This document shows positions 1-6,692 of a DNA stretch of 64,000 nucleotides, piece after piece. This DNA is from Bacteroidales bacterium (GTDB taxonomy: Bacteria > Bacteroidota > Bacteroidia > Bacteroidales > GCA-2748055): the NCBI GenBank assembly GCA_029210725.1, contig JARGFM010000005.1, positions 25,805-89,804 on the forward strand, written 5' to 3'. Each line of letters begins with the position of its first letter. Positions within the stretch are counted from its first letter, which is position 1. The translations under genes and the position numbers were made by a program. Under the pieces are notes generated by a model. That model ran no database searches. It saw only the letters and a list, made by a program, of their open reading frames with translations, and was not told the DNA's origin.

Positions 1-222
1 AGCAGAAAAGAGGCCGATCAACTGTCCCAGGATGCCTGTGATCATGGTAAACAAACCGAGGGATTTTACATACTTCAGCTGGTACCTGAAACCTTCTTTG
101 CTCACTGCCTTTCCGCTGGAAATTGAAAGGACGAAATAGACAGAAACGGCCACGATAATAACCAATAAAATGGTGAGAATACTCATAAACAGAGAACCAC
201 CCATAATAAACCATTCTTTCAT
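1..222 (-). CDS. MotA/TolQ/ExbB-like proton channel protein, N-terminal part (runs off the window)
   Basis: Reading the minus strand from the ATG at 222 gives an open frame of 74 codons that continues past base 1. It starts MKEWFIMGGSLFMSIL, then has a strongly hydrophobic segment (about residues 12-32) and a second apolar stretch near the end (TMITGILGQLIGLFSA). This matches my memory of small Bacteroidota proteins of the MotA/TolQ/ExbB family, whose members use ion flow across the inner membrane to energise partner proteins. Only the first helices are present, so the family call rests on the N-terminal pattern. The gene is divergent from the LytTR regulator at 373, with 150 bases between them that must hold both promoters, so a regulatory link is possible but not shown. 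Confidence 0.6.
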   Translation of the reverse strand, partial: MKEWFIMGGSLFMSILTILLVIIVAVSVYFVLSISSGKAVSKEGFRYQLKYVKSLGLFTMITGILGQLIGLFSA

Positions 223-372
223 GATGATAAATTTTAAATGAAACTTAATTACACGACAAAGTTAGCTGGGACAGGGCATACAGCGCAAGGTCGAATCCGG
301 TCCGAAACCTGCATTCTGCCGACATTCGAACTTCCGAGTGTGAATTTTTGCGATATTTAGATGAAATAGCAA

Positions 373-1128
373 ATGAAAACCTGGCATCACATATTATTCT
401 GGATTTTTGTTTACACCTCCCTTACCCTGGTTTTTACCAGGTGGACCCATGTGATCGTGGAGGCATTCTTTTTTGTTTCCCTGTTAATGCCCGTCATTAT
501 TGCCACCTCCTATTTCTTTAACTATTTCCTGGTTCCCCGTTACCTGTTTAAACGAAGATTCTTCCTGTTCGGTCTTTATACCTTTTATATGCTGGTGGTT
601 TCACTCTGCCTGGAAATGCAGGCAAGTATCCTGACCGTTTTACTGGTAGCGTATTACAATATTAATGAGAACGGCATGCTTATTACAGATGTATTTATCA
701 TGGCCGGAACTCTCTATCTGGTCGTACTGGTGATGTCTTTTATCCTGCTGATCAAACACTACCTGATGGATCAAAAAGCGATTGCAGAACTTGAAAAAAA
801 ACAAAAACAACTGGACCAGGGTTATTTCACAGTCCGATCAAACCGGCAGACCGCCCAAGTGAAATATGGGGACCTGCTCTACCTGGAAAGCCTGGGGGAT
901 TATATTGAATTTCATCTGGCAAACGGGACCAGCATCTCTTCCAAAGAGAAGATCAGTTTTATGGAAAAAAACCTGCCTGAGGGATTTCTCAGGATCCACC
1001 GCTCCTTTATTGTTAATCAGTCAAAAATCTCTTCCTTTTCCAGAGAGTTTGTAGTAGTGGGGGATAAGGAGCTGCCTATCAGCCGCAGTTACAAGCAAAA
1101 GGTGCTGATCAGGCTGAACGGGAATTAA
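373..1128 (+). CDS. Membrane-anchored LytTR-family transcriptional regulator
   Basis: 251 residues. The N-terminal half (about 1-130) consists of four or five hydrophobic segments, so the protein sits in the inner membrane. A short charged coiled segment (about 131-150, IAELEKKQKQLDQ) leads to a LytTR DNA-binding domain (about 153-250). That domain is recognisable from LLYLESLGDYIEFHL, the RIHRSFIVN core and the ending LPISRSYKQKVL. There is no receiver domain, so this is not a classical two-component response regulator; it probably senses something at the membrane and binds DNA directly. The target is unknown. The divergent ExbB-like gene and the membrane protein at 1142 are the nearest candidates. 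The ATG at 373 is used because it starts the first hydrophobic segment cleanly. Confidence 0.85.
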   Translation: MKTWHHILFWIFVYTSLTLVFTRWTHVIVEAFFFVSLLMPVIIATSYFFNYFLVPRYLFKRRFFLFGLYTFYMLVVSLCLEMQASILTVLLVAYYNINENGMLITDVFIMAGTLYLVVLVMSFILLIKHYLMDQKAIAELEKKQKQLDQGYFTVRSNRQTAQVKYGDLLYLESLGDYIEFHLANGTSISSKEKISFMEKNLPEGFLRIHRSFIVNQSKISSFSREFVVVGDKELPISRSYKQKVLIRLNGN

Positions 1129-1141
1129 GCATCCCCGGCTG

Positions 1142-1609
1142 CTATTCCAAAGCCTTAGACTCTTCCGGGTTCAGTTTCGCCATCCGGGTTACTTTCTCTT
1201 TTGTCACGGTATTGGAAGAGAGTACCAGGATGCAGATCACAAACAGGATGAGTTGCTTGGAATCCTGTAAAACGATAAGTCCCACCAGGGAGAACAGGGC
1301 CGCTCCCTCGATCACGGCCCAGCGGACAATCATGGCCGACTGAAACTGCTCGAATTTTCTGGCGAAAGAGTCCCCGGCATCGATGGTCTCCATTTTTCGC
1401 GAAGAAATGGTATATCCGGCCGGGATGGATACCAGCAGAAACACATTCACGTAGGTGAGGATATCAATTCCCTCCTTAAATTCCGGAATATTCATCTCAT
1501 TGAGGTAGATGGCCACTACAAAAAACAGAAGCAATCCGGTATTCATGGCATAGAAAATAATTTTCAGGGCACGGTAGGCCACTCTGGGTTGAAACTTCTC
1601 ACCGATCAT
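1142..1609 (-). CDS. Small four-helix membrane protein of unknown function
   Basis: 155 residues with four hydrophobic segments at about 18-37, 47-66, 97-115 and 119-135, and a charged C-terminus (TKEKVTRMAKLNPEESKALE). I recognise no motif or catalytic residue. The hairpin-like arrangement (two helices, a charged loop with KMETIDAGDSFARKFEQF, two helices) resembles other small uncharacterised Bacteroidota inner-membrane proteins. It converges on the LytTR gene with only 13 bases between the two stop codons. Upstream, from 1610 to about 1710, nothing is recognisable before the disrupted accessory patch begins. Coding is supported by length, composition like the neighbours and a coherent membrane topology; function is unknown. 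Confidence 0.7.
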   Translation of the reverse strand: MIGEKFQPRVAYRALKIIFYAMNTGLLLFFVVAIYLNEMNIPEFKEGIDILTYVNVFLLVSIPAGYTISSRKMETIDAGDSFARKFEQFQSAMIVRWAVIEGAALFSLVGLIVLQDSKQLILFVICILVLSSNTVTKEKVTRMAKLNPEESKALE

Positions 1610-1710
1610 CAGCTGGATATTTATACCAAAATTAGTGGAAATGCCCCAGAAATAAAACAGTCCTGGGAATAGCCCGCATATATCCGCAACAAAGATTGGA
1701 TACTGGAGAT

Positions 1711-1902
1711 TCAGCGCGTTGTGAACCGGAATATGGTAGAGAGGCTTTCGCTGCCTGAAAAATGGATAATCGCAAACAATGCTTTTGCTATGAGGGTAAC
1801 AACACCATCTTCAGTGCTTTCAAATTTCCAGGGTTGCGTATTATGCCCTGAAAGTGCTTTTACAGCATACTCAACTAAAAATTTAAAATCATCTGTCTTC
1901 AT
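1711..1902 (-). pseudogene. Truncated nitroreductase-like gene, N-terminal stub
   Basis: The frame starts MKTDDFKFLVEYAVKALSGH and continues NTQPWKFESTEDGVVTL. The SGHNTQPWKF motif is characteristic of the FMN-binding N-terminus of nitroreductase/Acg-like oxidoreductases, which are normally 200-330 residues long. After about residue 38 the similarity stops and an unrelated 25-residue tail leads to a stop at 1711. A good Shine-Dalgarno sequence (AAAGGAG, about 1907-1913 on the minus strand) still precedes the ATG, so it was once a working gene start. The break near 1780-1790 marks the junction between the accessory patch and ordinary chromosome. I infer a deletion or insertion remnant; the stub cannot make an active enzyme. 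Confidence 0.55.
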
Positions 1903-1945
1903 TTTTACTCCTTTTATGTTTTTGTCTTGGCGTGTCTTTGCTTGC

Positions 1946-2077
1946 CGCTAACGGTTGATGGTATGGTGTCGTGCGGGATTACGAAGCGATTTCCTATCAG
2001 TTTACACCGACCTTTTTTACGAGCCACAAACTCTCGTAAACCGCTGAAACCCGCATGCACTATACCATTTGTTGTGC
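1946..2077 (-). repeat. attC-like cruciform site (integron-cassette type inverted repeat)
   Basis: A 132-base imperfect inverted repeat lies just downstream of the acyltransferase stop codon. On the minus strand it begins GCACAAC (6 of 7 to the attC core RYYYAAC) and ends GTTAGCG (starts GTTRR). The outer arms ATGGTATGGTGTCGTGCGGG (1958-1977) and CCCGCATGCACTATACCAT (2050-2068) are complementary with a few bulges. Further in, TCAGTTTAC pairs with GTAAACCGCTGA, and a perfect inner hairpin pairs TTTACGAG with CTCGTAAA (about 2016-2040). Size, extra-helical mismatches and position at the 3' end of a gene fit an attC recombination site. The core matches are incomplete and no integrase gene is in the window. 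Confidence 0.5.
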
Positions 2078-2096
2078 TTTCGTGCTTATTTTTATA

Positions 2097-2885
2097 TTAA
2101 TCTGTTTTGTCATTTATCAAATGTCCACTTTTTATAGTTTCAAGCAATTTATTCATAAATCGAGACGCAGGTGCACCATCTATAATAGCATGGTCAAATG
2201 ATGCGGTCAAACAAAGATGCTCTCTTGAAACAAATTTCCTATTTATCTCCACAACTTTGCTTCCAATACTCCCCACAGTTATTAGTACTGTTGCACTTCC
2301 ATGCGGTATAAACCATACAGCTTCTTTACTAAACATTCCAACAGAAGTCACGGCGACTTTACCATAACTTTTTGACATTCTTATATTTTTATCAGCAATC
2401 CTAATAAATGTTTTTAATAAAAAAGTCGGTATTAGATTAAGCCAAGTCTTCCCAGATAAACTTCCAAGCTTATCACTTATCTGTTCTTTTGCTGTCTTTA
2501 TTTCTGTCTGAATTTGATTAGGTGATTTTTCCTGTGCTCTTTTTATTCCTATCGGTTCGGGGACTTTTTCTCCTTGTATATCTCGTTCGACTAAAACACT
2601 AATGGTAATATCTTCAAGTACAATAAGTTTACGACCTTTAATAAAAGAATTAAATTCGGGATATTCTTTTATTGTCTGAGCTAAGCAGGATACAATATAT
2701 GCCGTTAGTGACAGTTTTTTTCCAGTCTTTTCAAATTGCCTTGTTATTTTTTTTCGAGGTTCTGTAATATCAACCTCCGAGAAACTATGGATTGTATTTT
2801 TCTCTTTCGTAACAGTTGCAGATGCAATTACTGCTCGTCTGTTACATGTTAATGGCAAACTTTTATATCCCTTATCTTTAATCAT
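2097..2885 (-). CDS. Stand-alone 2-oxoacid dehydrogenase E2-type acyltransferase domain protein
   Basis: 262 residues corresponding only to the catalytic domain of dihydrolipoyl acyltransferases (E2, chloramphenicol acetyltransferase fold). The catalytic motif HAIIDG is present, with His232 and Asp236, near the C-terminus as in the family. The body also matches the fold (KKLSLTAYIVSCLAQTIKEY, VAVTSVGMF). The lipoyl and peripheral-subunit-binding domains of true E2 subunits are absent, so it is unlikely to be part of a dehydrogenase complex. It more likely transfers an acyl group from CoA to a small acceptor, or acts in some other stand-alone role. The gene is visibly more AT-rich than its neighbours and is followed by the attC-like repeat, which suggests horizontal acquisition. 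The acceptor substrate is unknown. Confidence 0.75.
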   Translation of the reverse strand: MIKDKGYKSLPLTCNRRAVIASATVTKEKNTIHSFSEVDITEPRKKITRQFEKTGKKLSLTAYIVSCLAQTIKEYPEFNSFIKGRKLIVLEDITISVLVERDIQGEKVPEPIGIKRAQEKSPNQIQTEIKTAKEQISDKLGSLSGKTWLNLIPTFLLKTFIRIADKNIRMSKSYGKVAVTSVGMFSKEAVWFIPHGSATVLITVGSIGSKVVEINRKFVSREHLCLTASFDHAIIDGAPASRFMNKLLETIKSGHLINDKTD

Positions 2886-3033
2886 TTGATTCTATTCTCA
2901 TTATAATGTAGTTGTCTCCCAGCATGAACATAGTAGCAAACAAATATTGTAGTGCTTACTGAATACAAGTTAAGAAGATAAAATCAATGGGGTTTATTCT
3001 GGATTACGATTATCCGGAGGATTATTGATTTTG

Positions 3034-3120
3034 CTGAGCTTGCTCAGGCAGACTCAGGAGCCCGCAAGTGCGAACTGGAATTGGAATTAGTGATAAAAAG
3101 TTCAGAATGCTTGCGTTCTG
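3034..3120. repeat. Cluster of short REP-like palindromes
   Basis: The 311-base gap between the acyltransferase and tRNA-Arg has no convincing gene. It contains three compact palindromes: CTGAGCTTGCTCAG (3034-3047), CGCAAGTGCG (about 3063-3072) and AGAATGCTTGCGTTCT (about 3102-3117). The first and third share a GCTTGC centre, and all three resemble the small extragenic palindromes that pepper many Bacteroidota genomes. They may be REP-type mobile debris or folded RNA segments. A copy count elsewhere in the genome would decide. Confidence 0.4.
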
Positions 3121-3147
3121 GGACAGAGAGAAATGCAGGTGAAATAA

Positions 3148-3183
3148 TAAAAAAAGCAGCTACACGTTTTATTGTGTAACTGC
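3148..3183 (-). terminator. Intrinsic terminator downstream of tRNA-Arg
   Basis: On the minus strand a stem of GCAGTTACAC with GTGTAGCTGC (one mismatch, 8-base loop) is followed by a run of T (3148-3155 read in reverse). It begins 14 bases past the tRNA 3' end, the right place and orientation to end the tRNA transcript. Confidence 0.7.
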
Positions 3184-3196
3184 CTCATATTCAAGG

Positions 3197-3270
3197 TGAA
3201 CGAGAGAGGAGTCGAACCCCCAACCTCCTGATCCGTAGTCAGGTGCTCTATCCAGTTGAGCTACTCGTCC
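3197..3270 (-). tRNA. tRNA-Arg (anticodon ACG)
   Basis: The minus strand folds as a standard cloverleaf of 74 bases. The acceptor stem GGACGAG pairs with CTCGTTC, the D arm is GCTCAACTGGATAGAGC, the anticodon arm is CCTGACTACGGATCAGG with anticodon ACG in the loop CTACGGA, and the T arm contains GGTTCGACTCC. The anticodon reads CGU and, if A34 is deaminated to inosine, CGC and CGA as well. The 3' CCA is not encoded (the sequence after the discriminator A is CCT) and must be added after transcription. The accessory patch 1.7-3.1 kb lies on the 3' side of this tRNA, a common arrangement for integrated DNA. Confidence 0.95.
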
Positions 3271-3359
3271 GGTACGGGAGTGCAAATTTAATCATTTCCC
3301 TATAATTTCAAAACTCTTTTACCGTTGAAGATATAGTAAATTTGACTTAAAATGTACAG

Positions 3360-6164
3360 ATGAAAAAGCTGCTGAAGATACTGGTAATCACCCTGGGAGT
3401 GATTCTCGTTTTGTTGATTGTGACTCCGATTCTTTTCAAGTCGAAAATTGAAGCGGAGGTCAAGGAGAAGGTGAACGAGGAGGTTCATGCCCGGGTGGAC
3501 TGGTCCAGGTTCAGTCTTTCTTTCTTCCGGGGCTTTCCCGACCTGAGCATTAATCTGCACCAGGTATCGGTGGTGGGGGTGGAGGCCTTCGAGGGGGATA
3601 CCCTTGCCGGGCTTCAGCGTTTTGAATTGCGGGTGAATCCTTTCAGTGCCATCCGGAAGGATATAGTGCTAAAATCCATTCTTGTGGAACGTCCGCTGAT
3701 CAATGCCATCGTGCTGGAGGATGGATCGGCCAACTGGGATATCAGCGCTGCGGCCATCGAGGAGGAGGATGAAGCTGAGGAAAGTGCTGAAGCCTCTTCC
3801 TTGTCTGTCTCCCTGAAGCGTTTTGCGATTACAGACGGACGTATTTACTATCTCGACGAGACCGTTGATATGGAAACTTCCCTGGAGGGCTTTCAGATGG
3901 AACTGCGGGGGGACCTTTCCATGGAGCAGACAGAATTAATCATATCCGGCGGTATTGACAGGATCAATGCAAAGATGGATGGGATCCGCTATCTCCGGGA
4001 TGGGGTCTTTAAGCTGGATCTGATTGTGGCTGCCAACCTGGCGGAAAACAGGTACAGCCTGAAAGAGAACCTGATTAGCCTGAACGGTCTTACGCTGGGC
4101 GTGGAGGGTGATGTGCTTTTGCTGGACGATGATGCCATGGAACTGGATCTGAAGTTCTTCTCGCGTGAGACTACTTTTAAAACGCTTCTTTCCCTGGTCC
4201 CGGCCATTTATCTGCAGGATTTCGAGAGCCTGAAGACCAGCGGGACTCTGCAACTGGATGGAACAGTAAGTGGAGTAATGAAAGACTCTATTCTTCCCGA
4301 TGCTACATTGAACCTGCAGGTCAGGGACGGCTATTTCTCCTATCCGGATCTCCCCAGGGATGTTTCCGATGTCCGGATATCCCTGATGGTGGATTACAGG
4401 GGAGCCGACATGGACAAGACCCTGGTCGATCTCCAGAACTTTCATCTCTTGCTGGGTGGGAATCCATTTGATTTAAGCATGCAGGTCGATCATCCAATCA
4501 GTGATATGCATGTGGCCGGTAAAGCCATTGGCAGCATTGACTTTGCCTCGCTGCAGGACATAGTTCCCATGAAAGATATGAGTCTCGGCGGCAGGCTTGA
4601 AGCGGATCTCAGGTGGGATACAAGAATGTCATACATAGAGAATGAAAATTTTGAGGAAGTGGACCTTGATGGTTCCCTGCTGATAGAGGGAATGCTGCTG
4701 GAGGCCCCTGAGCTCCCGGTGCCTTTGGTGCTGGAGACAATGAACATGTTGTTCAGTCCCAGGATTGTTGAGCTTACGTCCCTGGATTTGAAGATGGGGG
4801 CCTCCGATCTTCATATAAAGGGCGAACTGGTGAATTTCATCCCCTACGTTTTTGACGGTCAGACCATATCGGGCCGACTGGCCGTAAGATCTGCGCTTCT
4901 GGATGCCAATGAGCTTATGCCTGAGCTGGAGGAGACTGCTGAGATGGACCAGGTAAGCGGCGATACCCTGGTCCCTGTGCTGCCTGATTCCCTGGCTGAG
5001 CCGATAAGGGTGAGAATTCCGGAAAATATGGACCTTGCCATGAGCGTGGATATGCGCCGGGTGGAGTATGCCAAAATTCTATTTGAAAATATCAAGGGAG
5101 AGATGCACCTGAAGGAAGGTGTGGCGGGAATGGATCCATTGCGGATGGATCTGCTGGAGGGGAGTATGCTCACATCGGGATGGCTTGATACGCGCGGTGA
5201 GTATGCCGAAGCGGATTTCACGGTGGATATGAAAAACGTGGATATTCCTGCTGCCTACAAAACCTTCGTGTCTGTGGGGAAGCTGGCTCCCATTGCCAGA
5301 TACTTCAGGGGGAAAGCAAATGTGGATATGGAATTCCATTCGCTGATGGACGTAAGCTTTGCTCCACTCTACGAATCTATGAATGCAAAAGGACAGGCAA
5401 AAACAGAGGGCCTTCAGTTTTACAACATGGCGGAATTTTTACCCCTGACGGAGATCCTGAAAAATGAGAAATTCAATGAGATGGCACCGGATGAGGTTTA
5501 TGTTGGGTTCACCGTAAAGGAGGGAAGGGTGATATTCAATCCCTTCACCATGGATTTCTATGATTCAGAAATGACCGTTTCCGGCTCTCACGGGATTGAT
5601 CTGAGCATGGACTATACCCTGGATATGAAGATTGCCAGAACAGACCTGGGCAGTGGGGCCAATGAAATGTTCCAGGGCATGACCCTGCTTGCTGCCGGCG
5701 CAGGTCTGAAGATTCCACAATCAGATTATATCAAAGTTCTGGCCCGTATAGAAGGAACATTCAATCATCCGAAACTGAGCACCGACCTGAGCGGGAATAT
5801 GAAATCGGCAGGGGAAACGATTCAGGAAGCCTTGGAAGAAAAGGTCACCGGGGAGATAAAGAAGGTGGAAGAGGAGATCCGGGAGGAAGCCGAAAAATTA
5901 ATTACCGATGCCGAAACAGAGGCTGCCAGGCTGATTGAAGAGGCCAGGAAGGCTGGTGAAGCGTTGATGAAGGAGGCGGAGCTTCAGGGTGAGAAGCTGA
6001 TGGAAGAGGCTGGCAGCAATCCCTTGAAACAGGTGGCTGCAAAATCGGCAGCCGGGGAACTGAAACGTCAGGCTGAAAAGCAGTCCGCCAGCCTGGTGAG
6101 TGAAGCTGAGCTGAAAGCAGCAGCTCTTATTCAGAAAGCCCGCGAAGAAGCCGGCAGAATTTAG
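3360..6164 (+). CDS. AsmA-family envelope protein with C-terminal coiled coil
   Basis: 934 residues. One N-terminal membrane anchor (about 5-27, LLKILVITLGVILVLLIVTPIL) is followed by a long AsmA/YhdP-like body rich in short beta strands (about 35-830), with the N-terminal AsmA hallmark SILVERPLINAIVLEDGSANWDI split over residues 100-125. This superfamily spans the periplasm and is implicated in moving phospholipids to the outer membrane. The last 95 residues (about 840-934) are different: a highly charged Ala/Glu/Lys helix with repeats such as EAEKLI, EARKAGEALM and EAELKAAALI, predicted by eye to be a coiled coil. The ATG at 3360 lies 15 bases after a -7 box (TAAATTTG, 3337-3344). It is a single gene ending at a strong bidirectional terminator. 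Confidence 0.85.
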   Translation: MKKLLKILVITLGVILVLLIVTPILFKSKIEAEVKEKVNEEVHARVDWSRFSLSFFRGFPDLSINLHQVSVVGVEAFEGDTLAGLQRFELRVNPFSAIRKDIVLKSILVERPLINAIVLEDGSANWDISAAAIEEEDEAEESAEASSLSVSLKRFAITDGRIYYLDETVDMETSLEGFQMELRGDLSMEQTELIISGGIDRINAKMDGIRYLRDGVFKLDLIVAANLAENRYSLKENLISLNGLTLGVEGDVLLLDDDAMELDLKFFSRETTFKTLLSLVPAIYLQDFESLKTSGTLQLDGTVSGVMKDSILPDATLNLQVRDGYFSYPDLPRDVSDVRISLMVDYRGADMDKTLVDLQNFHLLLGGNPFDLSMQVDHPISDMHVAGKAIGSIDFASLQDIVPMKDMSLGGRLEADLRWDTRMSYIENENFEEVDLDGSLLIEGMLLEAPELPVPLVLETMNMLFSPRIVELTSLDLKMGASDLHIKGELVNFIPYVFDGQTISGRLAVRSALLDANELMPELEETAEMDQVSGDTLVPVLPDSLAEPIRVRIPENMDLAMSVDMRRVEYAKILFENIKGEMHLKEGVAGMDPLRMDLLEGSMLTSGWLDTRGEYAEADFTVDMKNVDIPAAYKTFVSVGKLAPIARYFRGKANVDMEFHSLMDVSFAPLYESMNAKGQAKTEGLQFYNMAEFLPLTEILKNEKFNEMAPDEVYVGFTVKEGRVIFNPFTMDFYDSEMTVSGSHGIDLSMDYTLDMKIARTDLGSGANEMFQGMTLLAAGAGLKIPQSDYIKVLARIEGTFNHPKLSTDLSGNMKSAGETIQEALEEKVTGEIKKVEEEIREEAEKLITDAETEAARLIEEARKAGEALMKEAELQGEKLMEEAGSNPLKQVAAKSAAGELKRQAEKQSASLVSEAELKAAALIQKAREEAGRI

Positions 6165-6180
6165 TTTTTCCGCCATACAA

Positions 6181-6223
6181 AAAAAACAGGCTGCCTCTAT
6201 CGAAACAGCCTGTTGGTTTTTTT
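6181..6223. terminator. Bidirectional intrinsic terminator
   Basis: ACAGGCTG (6186-6193) and CAGCCTGT (6206-6213) form a perfect 8-bp stem. It is flanked by an A run on the left (6179-6186) and a T run on the right (6216-6223). It can end transcription of the AsmA-like gene on plus and of rplS on minus, the two genes that converge here. Confidence 0.85.
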
Positions 6224-6234
6224 GTGAGTCGTAT

Positions 6235-6582
6235 CTAGAATCTTTTCTCTTTGATACGTGCTTTTTTACCCGTCAGATCACGGAAGTAGAAGATACGGGC
6301 CCTTCTTACCCGGCCATGCTTATTGATGTCAATTTTATCGATAAAGGGGGAAGCAGAAGGGAAGATCCTTTCCACACCGATATTCCCCGACATCTTACGA
6401 ACCGTAAAAGTCTCGGTATTTCCTTTTCCCCGTCTCTGGATCACAACTCCCCTGAACTGCTGAATACGCTCTTTGTTTCCCTCCTTGATCTTATAGTGAA
6501 CAGTGATGGTATCACCCGCACTAAATTTGGGAAGTTCCCTTTCAGCAGCATATTCCTGGTCAACAACCTTCATTAAATCCAT
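6235..6582 (-). CDS. rplS: 50S ribosomal protein L19
   Basis: 115 residues, the usual length of L19. Family signatures are the middle segment [19 protein letters not shown], the stretch [16 protein letters not shown] and the basic C-terminus [20 protein letters not shown]19 sits at the interface of the 50S and 30S subunits and supports intersubunit bridges. Here it is a single-gene unit rather than part of the rpsP-rimM-trmD-rplS operon found in many bacteria. A -7 box TACTTTTG lies upstream on the minus strand (6628-6635), giving a leader of roughly 40 bases, and the bidirectional terminator at 6181-6223 closes the unit. Confidence 0.97.
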   Translation of the reverse strand: MDLMKVVDQEYAAERELPKFSAGDTITVHYKIKEGNKERIQQFRGVVIQRRGKGNTETFTVRKMSGNIGVERIFPSASPFIDKIDINKHGRVRRARIFYFRDLTGKKARIKEKRF

Positions 6583-6627
6583 GATTCTATTTCTTTATTA
6601 TATTCTATGCTTCGATTTAACAGGTCG

Positions 6628-6635
6628 CAAAAGTA
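6628..6635 (-). promoter_or_regulatory. -7 promoter box of rplS
   Basis: TACTTTTG on the minus strand matches the Bacteroidota -7 consensus TAnnTTTG exactly. No clear -33 TTTG is visible at 19-21 bases, so only the -7 element is claimed. Confidence 0.5.
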
Positions 6636-6692
6636 CAAAAAAAATCCAGTTAATAATAAAATATTCCCCGTTTTATTAACAGCCCTGTTTTA

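Noticed and set aside
1721..1951. 76-codon open frame on plus across the truncated nitroreductase
   Set aside because: Covers the antisense of the stub and runs into the attC-like arm; no family recognised.
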